A program made the translations under genes and the position numbers. A stretch of 64,000 bases of DNA, taken from positions 496,001 through 560,000 of the forward strand of contig NZ_SCMB01000001.1 in assembly GCF_014323605.1 (NCBI RefSeq), written 5' to 3'. The notes beneath the pieces were generated by a model, which did not search any database, was not told where the DNA came from, and saw only the letters and a list, made by a program, of their open reading frames with translations. Shown here piece by piece: positions 17,070 through 25,568 of this stretch (positions are counted from its first letter, which is position 1; each line of letters starts with the position of its first letter). The DNA comes from Lactobacillus kimbladii. Its GTDB lineage: Bacteria > Bacillota > Bacilli > Lactobacillales > Lactobacillaceae.

Positions 17070-17819
17070 TCAAAGCAATGACTTAACTCCTAATAATATC
17101 AGCAAGACACCAATTGTTGGTTTCATGTAGCGTGTGATTTTGGTTTTAGCTAGAATTTGGGCAAGTCTAGGTGCAATAACAGCGCCAATGATAGCACCGA
17201 TCATCAAGGGCAACCCAGCAGTCCAATCTACTCGCCCGTCTGCAATGTGAAAGATCGCACCCGTGATAGTCATAAAAACCAGAACATAAGTTGAAGTTGC
17301 AGTAGCCTGAAAATCTTGTAATCCCAGCAAAAATAAACCGCCAATAATAACAGCGCCACCACTCATACCAGCAACGCCAACCATTAAGCCACCTAAGATA
17401 CCATACATACCCGCTTCTAGCCTGGCATATTGCGTTTTTTTAACAGTTTCGGCAGTTTGCGTTTTCTTCTTGAGTAGCATATTAATGCCAAGAACTACCA
17501 AAACGATTCCTATCAGCCATTTATAAATTTTGGCAGGAATATATTTTGAGAGTAATGCGCCTATTATCACAGCAGGAATTGCCGTCATTAACATTTGATT
17601 ACCTATTTTAGTATTTATTTGTCTTTGATGATAATAGCTAATTGCACCAATAATTAATGAAGGCAAAGCTGTCACTAAGGAAGTAGAAGATGCTGTTGCC
17701 GCATTTAATCCAAATAAGCCGGTCAATATTGCCAGGTAAATGGCTGCTCCACCACCGCCAAAAAGAATAACGAAGGTTCCTATTATCAACCCTATTAGTC
17801 CTAGCAAAAAAATTTTCAT
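17070..17819 (-). CDS. TSUP family transporter (TauE/SafE, DUF81)
   Basis: 249 aa with seven to eight hydrophobic segments in two similar halves. FGLNAATASSTSLVTALPSL in the first half and GLQDFQATATSTYVLVFMT in the second are the paired TSUP signature repeats. The family exports or imports sulfur-containing organic anions such as sulfite, sulfoacetate or taurine. The substrate here is unknown. It is divergent from a TetR regulator with two operator palindromes in the 101-bp gap, so it is very likely the TetR target. Confidence 0.88.
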   Translation of the reverse strand: MKIFLLGLIGLIIGTFVILFGGGGAAIYLAILTGLFGLNAATASSTSLVTALPSLIIGAISYYHQRQINTKIGNQMLMTAIPAVIIGALLSKYIPAKIYKWLIGIVLVVLGINMLLKKKTQTAETVKKTQYARLEAGMYGILGGLMVGVAGMSGGAVIIGGLFLLGLQDFQATATSTYVLVFMTITGAIFHIADGRVDWTAGLPLMIGAIIGAVIAPRLAQILAKTKITRYMKPTIGVLLILLGVKSLL

Positions 17820-17861
17820 ATTATTTGACCTTCTTAATTTTTTTAATATTATATGTTATAG

Positions 17862-17895
17862 TTACAATTTGTAATTATAGTTTACATATTGTAAA
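17862..17895. promoter_or_regulatory. two tandem TTACA-TGTAA operator palindromes
   Basis: TTACAATTTGTAA (17862-17874) and TTTACATATTGTAAA (17881-17895), centres 20 bp (two helical turns) apart, between the divergent TSUP and tetR starts. They are probably bound by the TetR protein. Confidence 0.7.
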
Positions 17896-17920
17896 AGTCA
17901 AATTAAGTAAGGAGTTCAAA

Positions 17921-18478
17921 ATGCCACGACAAATTTTGTCTAAAGAAATAATTATTAAAACAAGCATTGAGTTAATTGAAGACAACAAAGAAAATAATTT
18001 TGCGTCTATTGCTAAAAAAATTGGCACTCAATCGCAAGCTCTATATAATTATTTTTCTAATCAATTAGCACTAAATTACGCCATAGTTGCGTGGACTGTT
18101 AGCCTGCTAACAGATCAATTACGCAAAGACTTGTTTGGCAAAGCTGGCCTGACAGCGATTATTGATTTTGCAATGACATTTCGCGAAATAGCACTGAATC
18201 ATTTTCTCTTAACTCAATTTGTTTTAAAAATGCCACGCACTAATAACTATCCTGAAACTACCGCAGCTTTTAATGAACTAAAATCTATCTTTAATCAAAT
18301 GATAGCAACAGAGTTCACTGACTCTAAAAAACAATTACTGGCAAGCAGATGCATTAGAGATTTAGCAATAGGAGATATTGTCAACGTTGGAACAGGTTGG
18401 TTTGCGGATAAATCGTTACCAGCTGATAAAAGTTTTCGTAAATTGCTGAAACGAAACCTTAGTGATATTGCAAAATAA
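17921..18478 (+). CDS. TetR-family transcriptional regulator
   Basis: 185 aa from ATG 17921, chosen because AAGGAG lies 9 bases upstream; the longer upstream frame crosses the operators and is unlikely. An N-terminal HTH (NFASIAKKIGTQSQALYNYF) is followed by a helical ligand domain with a TetR_C/WHG-like ending (DIVNVGTGWFADKSLPADKS). It probably represses itself and the divergent TSUP exporter, releasing both on binding an unknown small molecule. A terminator follows at 18542-18571. Confidence 0.85.
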   Translation: MPRQILSKEIIIKTSIELIEDNKENNFASIAKKIGTQSQALYNYFSNQLALNYAIVAWTVSLLTDQLRKDLFGKAGLTAIIDFAMTFREIALNHFLLTQFVLKMPRTNNYPETTAAFNELKSIFNQMIATEFTDSKKQLLASRCIRDLAIGDIVNVGTGWFADKSLPADKSFRKLLKRNLSDIAK

Positions 18479-18541
18479 AAGGTTTTAAGTATTGAGCCTA
18501 AATTGTATCGAAATCTTTGATTTTGTTTTGAAACTAACAAG

Positions 18542-18571
18542 AAAAAGCGAGTCCTAAGACTCGCCTTTTTT
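18542..18571. terminator. bidirectional terminator between tetR and ilvE
   Basis: AAAAAGCGAGTC pairs with GACTCGCCTTTTT across a 4-nt loop, with T-runs on both strands. Confidence 0.9.
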
Positions 18572-18587
18572 GTTCCCAATTTGTAAC

Positions 18588-19610
18588 TTAATCCAATGTT
18601 TGGACCCAGCCTTCTGGGCCTTTCTTGTTACCATACTGAATGTCAACCAGTTCGTTATAAAGTTTCTTAGTAACTGGACCAGTTTCTGTTTCACTATAGA
18701 TGACATGCTTTTTACCCTTGTAGGTAATTGAACCTACAGGAGAAATTACAGCAGCTGTACCCATTGCACCAGCTTCTTTCATGTTGAACGCTTCTTCCAA
18801 GGTAATCTGACGTTCAACTGGGTTTAGACCTTGCCACTTAGCGACTTCCAAAAGTGAGCGCTTAGTAATAGAAACCAAAATCGATTTTGATTTTGGTGTG
18901 ACAAACTGTCCTTCTTGGGTAATGCCGTAGAAGTTAGCACCACCAAATTCGTCAATATATTTATGTTCACGTGGATCCAAGTAAAGACTATCGGCAAAAC
19001 CGTTTTTGTGTGCTTCAACTGTCGGAAGCAAACTGCTGGCATAGTTACCGGCTGTCTTTGCTTGACCCGTACCAGCATATGCGGCACGGTCGTATTCACT
19101 AACAACGTAATCTGCAGGGTTCAATCCTTTAATGTATGCGCCAACTGGAACCGCAAAAACGCGGAAAGTATATTCAGTGGCTGCTTCAACACCTAAAACT
19201 TTACTTGTTCCCACCATAAGTGGTCGTAAGTAAAGTGTTGCGCCACTATCATATGGTGGTACAAATTCCTCGTTAGCCTTAACAACCTGTTTTACGGCAT
19301 CAACAAATCTATCTTCAGGAAATGGTGGCATAGCTAATCGCTTTGCTGAAAGAGTAAAGCGGTGTGCATTTTGATCAGGTCTAAAGAGATTGATCTTACC
19401 ATCTTTTCTACGATAAGCTTTCAGCCCTTCGAAAACCTCTTGTCCATAGTGCAGTACTTCCGCACCTTCAGAAAAGGTCATGGATGAATCTTCGGTCAGT
19501 TTTCCTTCCTGCCATTCTCCATCTTTATATTTCGCCTCATATCGATAAGGCAGATCACGATACTTAAATCCCAGATTTTTCCAATCCAGGTCTTCTACTT
19601 GTTGTTTCAT
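18588..19610 (-). CDS. ilvE: branched-chain amino acid aminotransferase
   Basis: 340 aa, fold-type IV PLP enzyme of the long BCAT class. Lys185 in GTGQAKTAGNY is the PLP lysine, and EVFEGLKAYRR near residue 58 and LYLRPLM near 127 are family motifs. It transfers the amino group between leucine, isoleucine or valine and 2-oxoglutarate in the cytosol. In lactobacilli that cannot make branched-chain amino acids it mainly serves catabolism and flavour-ketoacid formation. It stands alone with its own TTGACA promoter at 19688-19716. The 70-nt leader carries an AGCTAAAAA/TTTTTAGCT hairpin. Confidence 0.93.
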   Translation of the reverse strand: MKQQVEDLDWKNLGFKYRDLPYRYEAKYKDGEWQEGKLTEDSSMTFSEGAEVLHYGQEVFEGLKAYRRKDGKINLFRPDQNAHRFTLSAKRLAMPPFPEDRFVDAVKQVVKANEEFVPPYDSGATLYLRPLMVGTSKVLGVEAATEYTFRVFAVPVGAYIKGLNPADYVVSEYDRAAYAGTGQAKTAGNYASSLLPTVEAHKNGFADSLYLDPREHKYIDEFGGANFYGITQEGQFVTPKSKSILVSITKRSLLEVAKWQGLNPVERQITLEEAFNMKEAGAMGTAAVISPVGSITYKGKKHVIYSETETGPVTKKLYNELVDIQYGNKKGPEGWVQTLD

Positions 19611-19687
19611 TTGATTGTCCCCTATAACAAAACTACAAAAGCTAAAAAATAGTTTTTAGCTTTTTAATAATAATTTAATTGCTACCT

Positions 19688-19716
19688 AATTTAAACTATA
19701 TTTTTGTTGATGTCAA
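19688..19716 (-). promoter_or_regulatory. ilvE promoter
   Basis: Minus strand: TTGACA (19711-19716), 17-bp spacer, TAAATT (19688-19693). Confidence 0.7.
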
Positions 19717-19797
19717 TAGTGAATTTACATTAATTTTAATAAAATAATATGAATTTCTGATAATTAAACAAAAATTCAATTTTGTTACTGTATGGAA

Positions 19798-19813
19798 GGT
19801 TTCACATGAAACA
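19798..19813. other. parS-like site
   Basis: GGTTTCACATGAAACA, 14 of 16 to the ParB consensus. It lies between the ilvE promoter and the clpL terminator. Confidence 0.55.
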
Positions 19814-19822
19814 ACTAGAAGC

Positions 19823-19860
19823 AAAAAAGGAATCATCCTCTATTGAATGATCCCTTTTTA
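19823..19860 (-). terminator. clpL terminator
   Basis: AAAAAAGGAATCAT pairs with ATGATCCCTTTTT, ending next to the clpL stop codon. Confidence 0.85.
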
Positions 19861-19863
19861 ACA

Positions 19864-21960
19864 CTAATCTTGTTTTGTTTTATCGTTATTTTCAGTTTTT
19901 TCTTTTGGTTTAATATCTAATACTGCTGCATCATTTAAGTAAACATGCTTGTCATCTGCAGTAAATTTGACTTCTTTGGTGTCAGGCTCTTTCATCAATA
20001 ATTTAGCAATCGGTGTTTCCAAGTCCTGCTCAACAACCCTACGTAAAGGTCTAGCACCAAATTTCTTATCATAGCCTTTTTCAGCTAAATAAGCTTTAGC
20101 TTCATCAGATACGGCAACCTTAACCTTTTTTTTGGCCAAAGCATGTGCCATTTTCTTTAAGTAAATATCAATGATCTTATTCATATCATCTTTAGTTAAT
20201 GAATTAAATGGCACAATCGCATCAAGTCTGTTCAAAAATTCTGGTCTGAAGTATGCTTCCAAAGCCTTGATTAATTTATCATGATCTACTTTACCGTCTT
20301 TTAGCAATTGGTCGGAATAACCCGCATTAGAAGTCATGATTAAAATTGTATCCTTGAAGGAGACTGTTCTGCCTTGTGCATCAGTTAAACGGCCATCATC
20401 CATGATTTGAAGTAAAGCATTAAACACTTGCGGATTAGCTTTTTCAATTTCATCGAACAAAATCAAGCTGTATGGCTGGTGACGAACTTTTTCAGTCAAC
20501 TGACCGCCTTCACCGTAGCCAACATAACCTGGAGCAGAACCAATTAGCTTGTTAACTGCCATTTGATCTTGATATTCTGACATATCAAGTCTAATCAGAT
20601 GATTTTCACCACCAAACAATTGAATAGCCAATTGTTTAGCTAATTCTGTCTTACCTACACCAGTAGGTCCGGTTAATAAGAATGTACCAGTAGGACGATC
20701 ATTGTCTTTAAAAACTTGTTTACGAGCAATTGCATCAGTAATAACATCAACTGCATTATCCTGATCAATAACCACTTTCTTTAATTTTTCAGCTAAATCA
20801 AGATTTTTTTGTCCCTCACTTGCATGCAATTCACTCATTGGAATCTTTGTCTTGGCTTCAATCAAAGCATAGATATCTTCATCAGTAACATGTGGAGTCG
20901 CTTCATTATCTACATGATCAGCCTTGTCGTGCAACTCTTCAATCTTCTTTTTCAGCTCACTTGCTTTACTGTAATCTTCCTTTTTGGCAGCAGCTTCTTT
21001 TTCACTTTCCAGCTTTTTAATCCGCTTCTTTAAAGTTGCTTCATCATCAGGAATAGTGTCGAGACCCTTTTTGGCACCTGCTTCATCCATTAAATCAATG
21101 GCTTTGTCAGGTAAGTACCGTCCCTGAATGTAACGCTGTGATAATTCAACAGCCAGCTTTAAAGCACTGTCATTGTATTTTACATGATGGAAAGCTTCAT
21201 ATTTATCTTTTAGACCTTCCAAAATTTTGACAGTCACTGCAGCAGATGGCTCAGGAACTTGTACAGGCTGGAACCTACGTGCTAGGGCCGCATCATTTTC
21301 AATCCTGCGGTACTCACTCGTAGTCGTTGCACCAATCAGATTCAAGTCGCCACTAGCCAAAGCCGGTTTCAAAATATTAGCAGCGTCACCATTGTTATTT
21401 TCAGAGTCAGTTGACCCTGCTCCGACAATATTATGCAATTCATCAATAAACAAAATAATATTTGAGTTCTTCTTAGCTTCATCAATCACTTTTTTCAGGC
21501 GCTCTTCAAAGCTACCACGCAAACTTGATCCAGCAACCATATCATTAATGTTGATTGCAATAATATGTTTGTCTTTCATTTTGTCAGGAACGTCTCCTGC
21601 AGCGATCTTTTGTGCTAATCCTTCAACTATAGCAGTTTTACCAACACCAGCCGGTCCAACTAATACTGGGTTATTCTTTTTACGCCGGCTTAAAATTTCT
21701 ATTACTTCCTGAATTTGCTCGTCACGCCCAATTACAGGATCGTATTTATTCTTTTTAGCTTGTTCAACCAGGTCAACGCCAATTGGCTTTTGTCCTTGCT
21801 TTTGTCCCATTTGTCCGTTTTGATTTAAGTCTTGCGGTGAGATATTCATGCTACTAGAGTAGTGAATAGGAATAACACCACCATTATCATTAGTATTATT
21901 AAAGAAAGAATTGTTTAATTCGTTAAATAAATCGTCAAAATCATTATCAAAATATGCCAT
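19864..21960 (-). CDS. clpL: ATP-dependent chaperone/Clp ATPase ClpL
   Basis: 698 aa with two AAA+ modules. The first Walker A is GPAGVGKTA at 102-110 and the second GPTGVGKTE near 433. A coiled middle domain (KKRIKKLESEKEAAAKKEDY) lies between them. The N-terminal 60 residues are short, Asn/Gln-rich and lack the ClpN repeat and the ClpE zinc finger, as in ClpL. It is a stress chaperone that disaggregates proteins without needing ClpP. The promoter carries a CIRCE-like element, implying HrcA heat-shock repression. The acidic, Lys-rich tail (PKEKTENNDKTKQD) is ordinary for the family. Confidence 0.92.
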   Translation of the reverse strand: MAYFDNDFDDLFNELNNSFFNNTNDNGGVIPIHYSSSMNISPQDLNQNGQMGQKQGQKPIGVDLVEQAKKNKYDPVIGRDEQIQEVIEILSRRKKNNPVLVGPAGVGKTAIVEGLAQKIAAGDVPDKMKDKHIIAININDMVAGSSLRGSFEERLKKVIDEAKKNSNIILFIDELHNIVGAGSTDSENNNGDAANILKPALASGDLNLIGATTTSEYRRIENDAALARRFQPVQVPEPSAAVTVKILEGLKDKYEAFHHVKYNDSALKLAVELSQRYIQGRYLPDKAIDLMDEAGAKKGLDTIPDDEATLKKRIKKLESEKEAAAKKEDYSKASELKKKIEELHDKADHVDNEATPHVTDEDIYALIEAKTKIPMSELHASEGQKNLDLAEKLKKVVIDQDNAVDVITDAIARKQVFKDNDRPTGTFLLTGPTGVGKTELAKQLAIQLFGGENHLIRLDMSEYQDQMAVNKLIGSAPGYVGYGEGGQLTEKVRHQPYSLILFDEIEKANPQVFNALLQIMDDGRLTDAQGRTVSFKDTILIMTSNAGYSDQLLKDGKVDHDKLIKALEAYFRPEFLNRLDAIVPFNSLTKDDMNKIIDIYLKKMAHALAKKKVKVAVSDEAKAYLAEKGYDKKFGARPLRRVVEQDLETPIAKLLMKEPDTKEVKFTADDKHVYLNDAAVLDIKPKEKTENNDKTKQD

Positions 21961-21996
21961 ATGTAAACACCCCTTTGATAGGTTATAAATTTGTAA

Positions 21997-22023
21997 TTAG
22001 CACTCGATGTGTTCGACTGCTAA
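21997..22023. promoter_or_regulatory. CIRCE element (HrcA operator) of clpL
   Basis: TTAGCACTC - 9 bp - GACTGCTAA, one mismatch from the CIRCE consensus TTAGCACTC-N9-GAGTGCTAA. It sits just downstream of the clpL -10 box. Confidence 0.85.
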
Positions 22024-22038
22024 TTACTTACATATAAT

Positions 22039-22066
22039 ATTATAGCAGGTTATCCACAGAAAGCAA
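22039..22066 (-). promoter_or_regulatory. clpL promoter
   Basis: Minus strand: TTGCTT (22061-22066), 16-bp spacer, TATAAT (22039-22044). A perfect DnaA box overlaps the spacer. Confidence 0.75.
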
Positions 22067-22110
22067 TAGTTTTGTCTAACTTTTTCCACAGATTTTGATA
22101 TTTTTCCACA
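22050..22110 (+). other. cluster of three DnaA-box-like 9-mers
   Basis: TTATCCACA (22050-22058, consensus) and two TTTTCCACA (22082-22090 and 22102-22110), all in the same orientation within 61 bp upstream of clpL. Confidence 0.5.
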
Positions 22111-22117
22111 AGAAGTT

Positions 22118-22161
22118 AAAAAGCCCTAAAAGTGACATTAATCGCTACTTTTAAGGCTTTT
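22118..22161 (-). terminator. terminator after the UvrA-like gene
   Basis: AAAAGCCCTAAAAGT pairs with ACTTTTAAGGCTTTT, just 3' of the UvrA-like stop codon on the minus strand. Confidence 0.8.
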
Positions 22162-22166
22162 ATTTT

Positions 22167-24698
22167 CTATTTTTGATATAATTTAAATTGTTTTGCCAAA
22201 TATTTACCAGTTAAACTACCAGAATTTTGAGAAATATCCACAGGGGTTCCGCTTGCAATGATTTTTCCTCCTTGTTCCCCTCCTCTAGGTCCCATATCAA
22301 TCATATAATCACTGTTAGCCATAATATCCACGTCATGCGTAATAGTAATAATAGTTCCTTCTTGTTCAAGCAGCCTTTGAAACACTCGTAAGAGGGTTCT
22401 AACATCTTGTGGATGCAATCCCACTGTCGGTTCATCAAAAACAAATAAAGTGCCTTTTTGCCTTTGATGAATATGACTAGTTAACTTTAACCTCTGTGCT
22501 TCCCCTCCTGACAAAGCCGGAGTAGACTCCTCTAGATGAAGATAACCTAACCCCATCTCATGTAATGTTGTAATTGTTTTATTAATTTTTGGCTCTTTTT
22601 GAAAAATTTCTTCTTTTAAGGCATCATCTACCGAGTAATCCAAAACGTCAGCAATACTTAGGTTGTTCCATTTTACCTGCAAGACATTTTGATTGAAACG
22701 ATGACCTCCACATACTGAACATGTTTCAACCATGTCAGGCAAATATTGGATATCAAGTGCAATCACACCAGTGCCACCGCATGCAGGGCATGCGCCTTCT
22801 TTATTATTATATGAAAAATGAGACGCACGGAATTTCAACTTTTTAGCTAAAGGCTGTTTGGCAAAAAGTTTACGCAAGTTGTCCATAATATCTGTATAAG
22901 TTGCAACAGTTGAGCGCTGATTTTTACCAACTGGAGTAGAATCAACACTAACCACGTTTTTAATATAGTCATTATCTAAGTTCTTTACCCACTTAGGTCT
23001 TTCACTATTATTTTTTTGTGCCTTCCATGCCGGAATCAAAGAATCTAGAATGAGAGTAGTTTTACCAGCACCTGAAAATCCGGTAACAGAAGTTAAGCGA
23101 TTGACAGGTATTTGCACATGCAAGTTTTTTAAGTTAAAGCGCTTAGTAACATCAAGCTTTATTTTGCCATGTTTAAAGATTTGGTCTTTATTGGCCCTGG
23201 GTCTGACAAATAATGGTGCTTTACCTGTTAAATATGGTCCAATTAAGGATTTTTCATTATGTTCTATCTCTTTGGGTATTCCCTGGGAAATAATTTCACC
23301 ACCCTGGCTACCTGAACCGGGACCAATTTCAATCACCCAATCAGCTGCGTTAATAATGGCAGTTTCATGATCAACAACAACTAAAGAATTGCCTTGATTG
23401 ACCAATTCATGAAATACATCAATCAACCCAGCTACATTATCAGGGTGCAAGCCCACTGATGGTTCATCTAATACATAGAGTACCCCTGTGGTTTCGGTGC
23501 GCAACGTTCTGCCAAGCTGGATACGTTGAAGTTCACCTGTAGACAGACTACTTGCCTGTCTGTCTATGCTCAAATAATCTAGTCCTAATTTTAACAGAGG
23601 TTTGACTTGATGCAACAACTCACTCGTTAAATTTTCTGCTAAGTCTTGCATGTCTTGTGGCAAACTTGCTAAAATCTCGTCCATATATTGAGTTAATTCA
23701 CCTAAAGTCAGTTTCTCAGCTTCAACAATATTTTTGCCGGCAACTAGTTGCTGCCAGCGACTAGGATCAATCCGATAGCCATGGCAGCGAGGACAGGTAC
23801 TAAATTTATAAAAAGAATTAATTCTTTGCAACCCTCGCTCCGACTTTGTAGTTTTACGGGAGTTAGCCACTGCATTATAGGCATTCTCATATAACGCATC
23901 AAGATGATAAACCCGACCAGTTGAAGTTGGCAAGTCAATAGGGACTTTTCGCTCTTTACCATGAAGGACAATATCTTTTTCTTTAGCATTCAACTTTTTA
24001 TATGGGATATCAGTACGTACACCTAATTCACGGGCAATGCGCCACATCCAATTTCGACCAGGAATTTGCCAAGTGGCTACCGCACCTTTTTCAAGAGATA
24101 AATTTTCATCAGCAATAATCTTACTATCATCAATCTGCTCGACAGTTCCTAGACCTTGGCATTTTTGACACGCACCATCTGAATTAAACGCAAAGTCTTC
24201 AGCACTGAAAGCATAAAATTGTACTCCACATGTAGGACACGTCAATCGTCCCATTGCTTCCCCAGTTAAATCCATTGCTTCCGCAATTTTAATAGTTGGT
24301 GGAACCCTATGACCATTGGGACATACAGGTGAACCTAACCGGGAAAAAATTAATCGTATGATATTAAAAATTTCCGTTACTGTGCCAACAGTCGAGCGCA
24401 CTCCCGGAACAGCCGGTCGCTGTCTTAATGCCAAAGCTGAAGGAATATGTTTGACCTCATCAACTTGTGCACGACCAACTTGACTAATGCGCCGCCTAGT
24501 ATAGGCTGCTAGAGAATCAAGATAACGTCTAGCACCTTCTGAATACAGAATACCCATTGCTAAGCTGGATTTTCCAGAACCGCTTAAGCCAGAGATGGCT
24601 ACAAATTTATGTAAGGGAATATTAACGTTAATATTTTTGAGATTATTAACTCTACCACCAATAACTTCAATTTTATTAGGTTGTTTTTGGTACTTCAT
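22167..24698 (-). CDS. UvrA-like ABC ATPase (UvrA paralogue)
   Basis: 843 aa, about 100 residues shorter than housekeeping UvrA. It shows first Walker A GLSGSGKSS at 37-45, zinc Cys pairs (CPTCG, CQKCQG), signature SLSTGELQRIQLGRTL and VLDEPSVGLHP. The second half has GFSGAGKTT, a CPACGGTG zinc motif, LSGGEAQRLKL and FDEPTVGLHP. This complete but compact layout fits the UvrA2/DrrC-type paralogues, some of which help tolerance to DNA-binding drugs. No uvrB is beside it. It is followed at its 5' side by a hydrolase gene with 1-base overlap, so it is the last gene of a three-gene operon. Confidence 0.85.
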   Translation of the reverse strand: MKYQKQPNKIEVIGGRVNNLKNINVNIPLHKFVAISGLSGSGKSSLAMGILYSEGARRYLDSLAAYTRRRISQVGRAQVDEVKHIPSALALRQRPAVPGVRSTVGTVTEIFNIIRLIFSRLGSPVCPNGHRVPPTIKIAEAMDLTGEAMGRLTCPTCGVQFYAFSAEDFAFNSDGACQKCQGLGTVEQIDDSKIIADENLSLEKGAVATWQIPGRNWMWRIARELGVRTDIPYKKLNAKEKDIVLHGKERKVPIDLPTSTGRVYHLDALYENAYNAVANSRKTTKSERGLQRINSFYKFSTCPRCHGYRIDPSRWQQLVAGKNIVEAEKLTLGELTQYMDEILASLPQDMQDLAENLTSELLHQVKPLLKLGLDYLSIDRQASSLSTGELQRIQLGRTLRTETTGVLYVLDEPSVGLHPDNVAGLIDVFHELVNQGNSLVVVDHETAIINAADWVIEIGPGSGSQGGEIISQGIPKEIEHNEKSLIGPYLTGKAPLFVRPRANKDQIFKHGKIKLDVTKRFNLKNLHVQIPVNRLTSVTGFSGAGKTTLILDSLIPAWKAQKNNSERPKWVKNLDNDYIKNVVSVDSTPVGKNQRSTVATYTDIMDNLRKLFAKQPLAKKLKFRASHFSYNNKEGACPACGGTGVIALDIQYLPDMVETCSVCGGHRFNQNVLQVKWNNLSIADVLDYSVDDALKEEIFQKEPKINKTITTLHEMGLGYLHLEESTPALSGGEAQRLKLTSHIHQRQKGTLFVFDEPTVGLHPQDVRTLLRVFQRLLEQEGTIITITHDVDIMANSDYMIDMGPRGGEQGGKIIASGTPVDISQNSGSLTGKYLAKQFKLYQK
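23277..23292. other. Noc-like site, 2 mismatches
   Basis: TATTCCCTGGGAAATA differs from TATTTCCCGGGAAATA at two positions. It lies inside the UvrA-like gene, so it may be coincidental. Confidence 0.35.
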
Positions 24699-25564
24699 TA
24701 ATGATTATCCTTTCCTTTAATTGGCTTTAATGGCTTATTGGGTTTCTTCAACAAGTATTGCCTAATTGCTTGAATTACCTGCTTATTTTGCGGCAAGTCT
24801 GAATGATCAGCTTTTTCACCCGTGACTGTTATTGCAGTATAGTTCTTGACCTGATTTTGAAAAATAAATTTGCCAGCCGCGACACTTGTTTCAGGTACGA
24901 TCCCATCTGATTCATAATTTTTGCCACCAGAAAGAGAATAAACTTTTAAAAATGGTGGCAGTGTTGCACGATTTTTAATAAAATCAGCCAGCATTTGCGT
25001 CCGGTTATTAATATTACTTTCCGTAAAATTATAAGGAGTGCCTAAAGTCATTAATTTCTTTATCTTAATATTATCAGAATATTCAGAATAATAATGCTCC
25101 AGCCAGTAGGTCCAAATTAAACCACCGTTAGAATGACCAAAGGCTTTAAAATTATTAAACTTATAATTTTGAATTAGTGATTCAAACGCAACATTTAGCC
25201 ATTTTGCTTGCTTTTTGATATTAGTGTAACCGTCTTTATTGTTATCAAAGCCAATAATAATAAAGGGCTCGAGGTCATTCTTACCAATAGAACCACTGTA
25301 AGTTAATTTTGCTTCACGTGAAACTTTGATTTTTATTACGCTGTGTCTGTTGAGAGTAGTTTTATTCAGTTCATCGATTAAATCGTTAAAACGCTCTGTT
25401 GTAGCACTAGATCCAGGTACCATTATTACAGGCGAAAGCAGCGATTTGCTAAGCTCAGCTCTTGATTTATTATCCTTTTTCATCCAAAAGAAACTGGGAA
25501 CAGCCAGCATAATTAAAATAATTATGACTAAAACTAACCATTTATAATTAGGATTTTTACGCAT
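24698..25564 (-). CDS. DUF915 alpha/beta hydrolase, membrane-anchored
   Basis: 288 aa from ATG 25564; this start has AAGGA upstream and lies 4 bases after the EIIC gene, unlike the overlapping ATG at 25591. One N-terminal membrane segment (WLVLVIIILIMLAVPSFFW) acts as a signal anchor, so the enzyme faces outward. The nucleophile is in FGHSNGG, with Asp and His candidates in SDGIVPE and DHSDLPQ, matching the DUF915 cell-surface hydrolases of lactic acid bacteria. Substrate unknown. It contains a parS-like palindrome at 25310-25325. Confidence 0.85.
   Translation of the reverse strand: MRKNPNYKWLVLVIIILIMLAVPSFFWMKKDNKSRAELSKSLLSPVIMVPGSSATTERFNDLIDELNKTTLNRHSVIKIKVSREAKLTYSGSIGKNDLEPFIIIGFDNNKDGYTNIKKQAKWLNVAFESLIQNYKFNNFKAFGHSNGGLIWTYWLEHYYSEYSDNIKIKKLMTLGTPYNFTESNINNRTQMLADFIKNRATLPPFLKVYSLSGGKNYESDGIVPETSVAAGKFIFQNQVKNYTAITVTGEKADHSDLPQNKQVIQAIRQYLLKKPNKPLKPIKGKDNH
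25310..25325. other. parS-like site
   Basis: TGCTTCACGTGAAACT, 14 of 16 with an intact CACGTG centre. It lies within the DUF915 gene (coding KVSREA). Confidence 0.45.
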
Positions 25565-25568
25565 CTGA

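Noticed and set aside
17825-17920. N-terminal extension of the TetR ORF starting at 17825
   Set aside because: It would span both operators and the promoter; the AAGGAG-preceded ATG at 17921 gives a normal TetR start.
19611-19690. T-box or attenuator for ilvE
   Set aside because: Only a short AT hairpin is present, with no T-box sequence or leader peptide rich in branched-chain codons.
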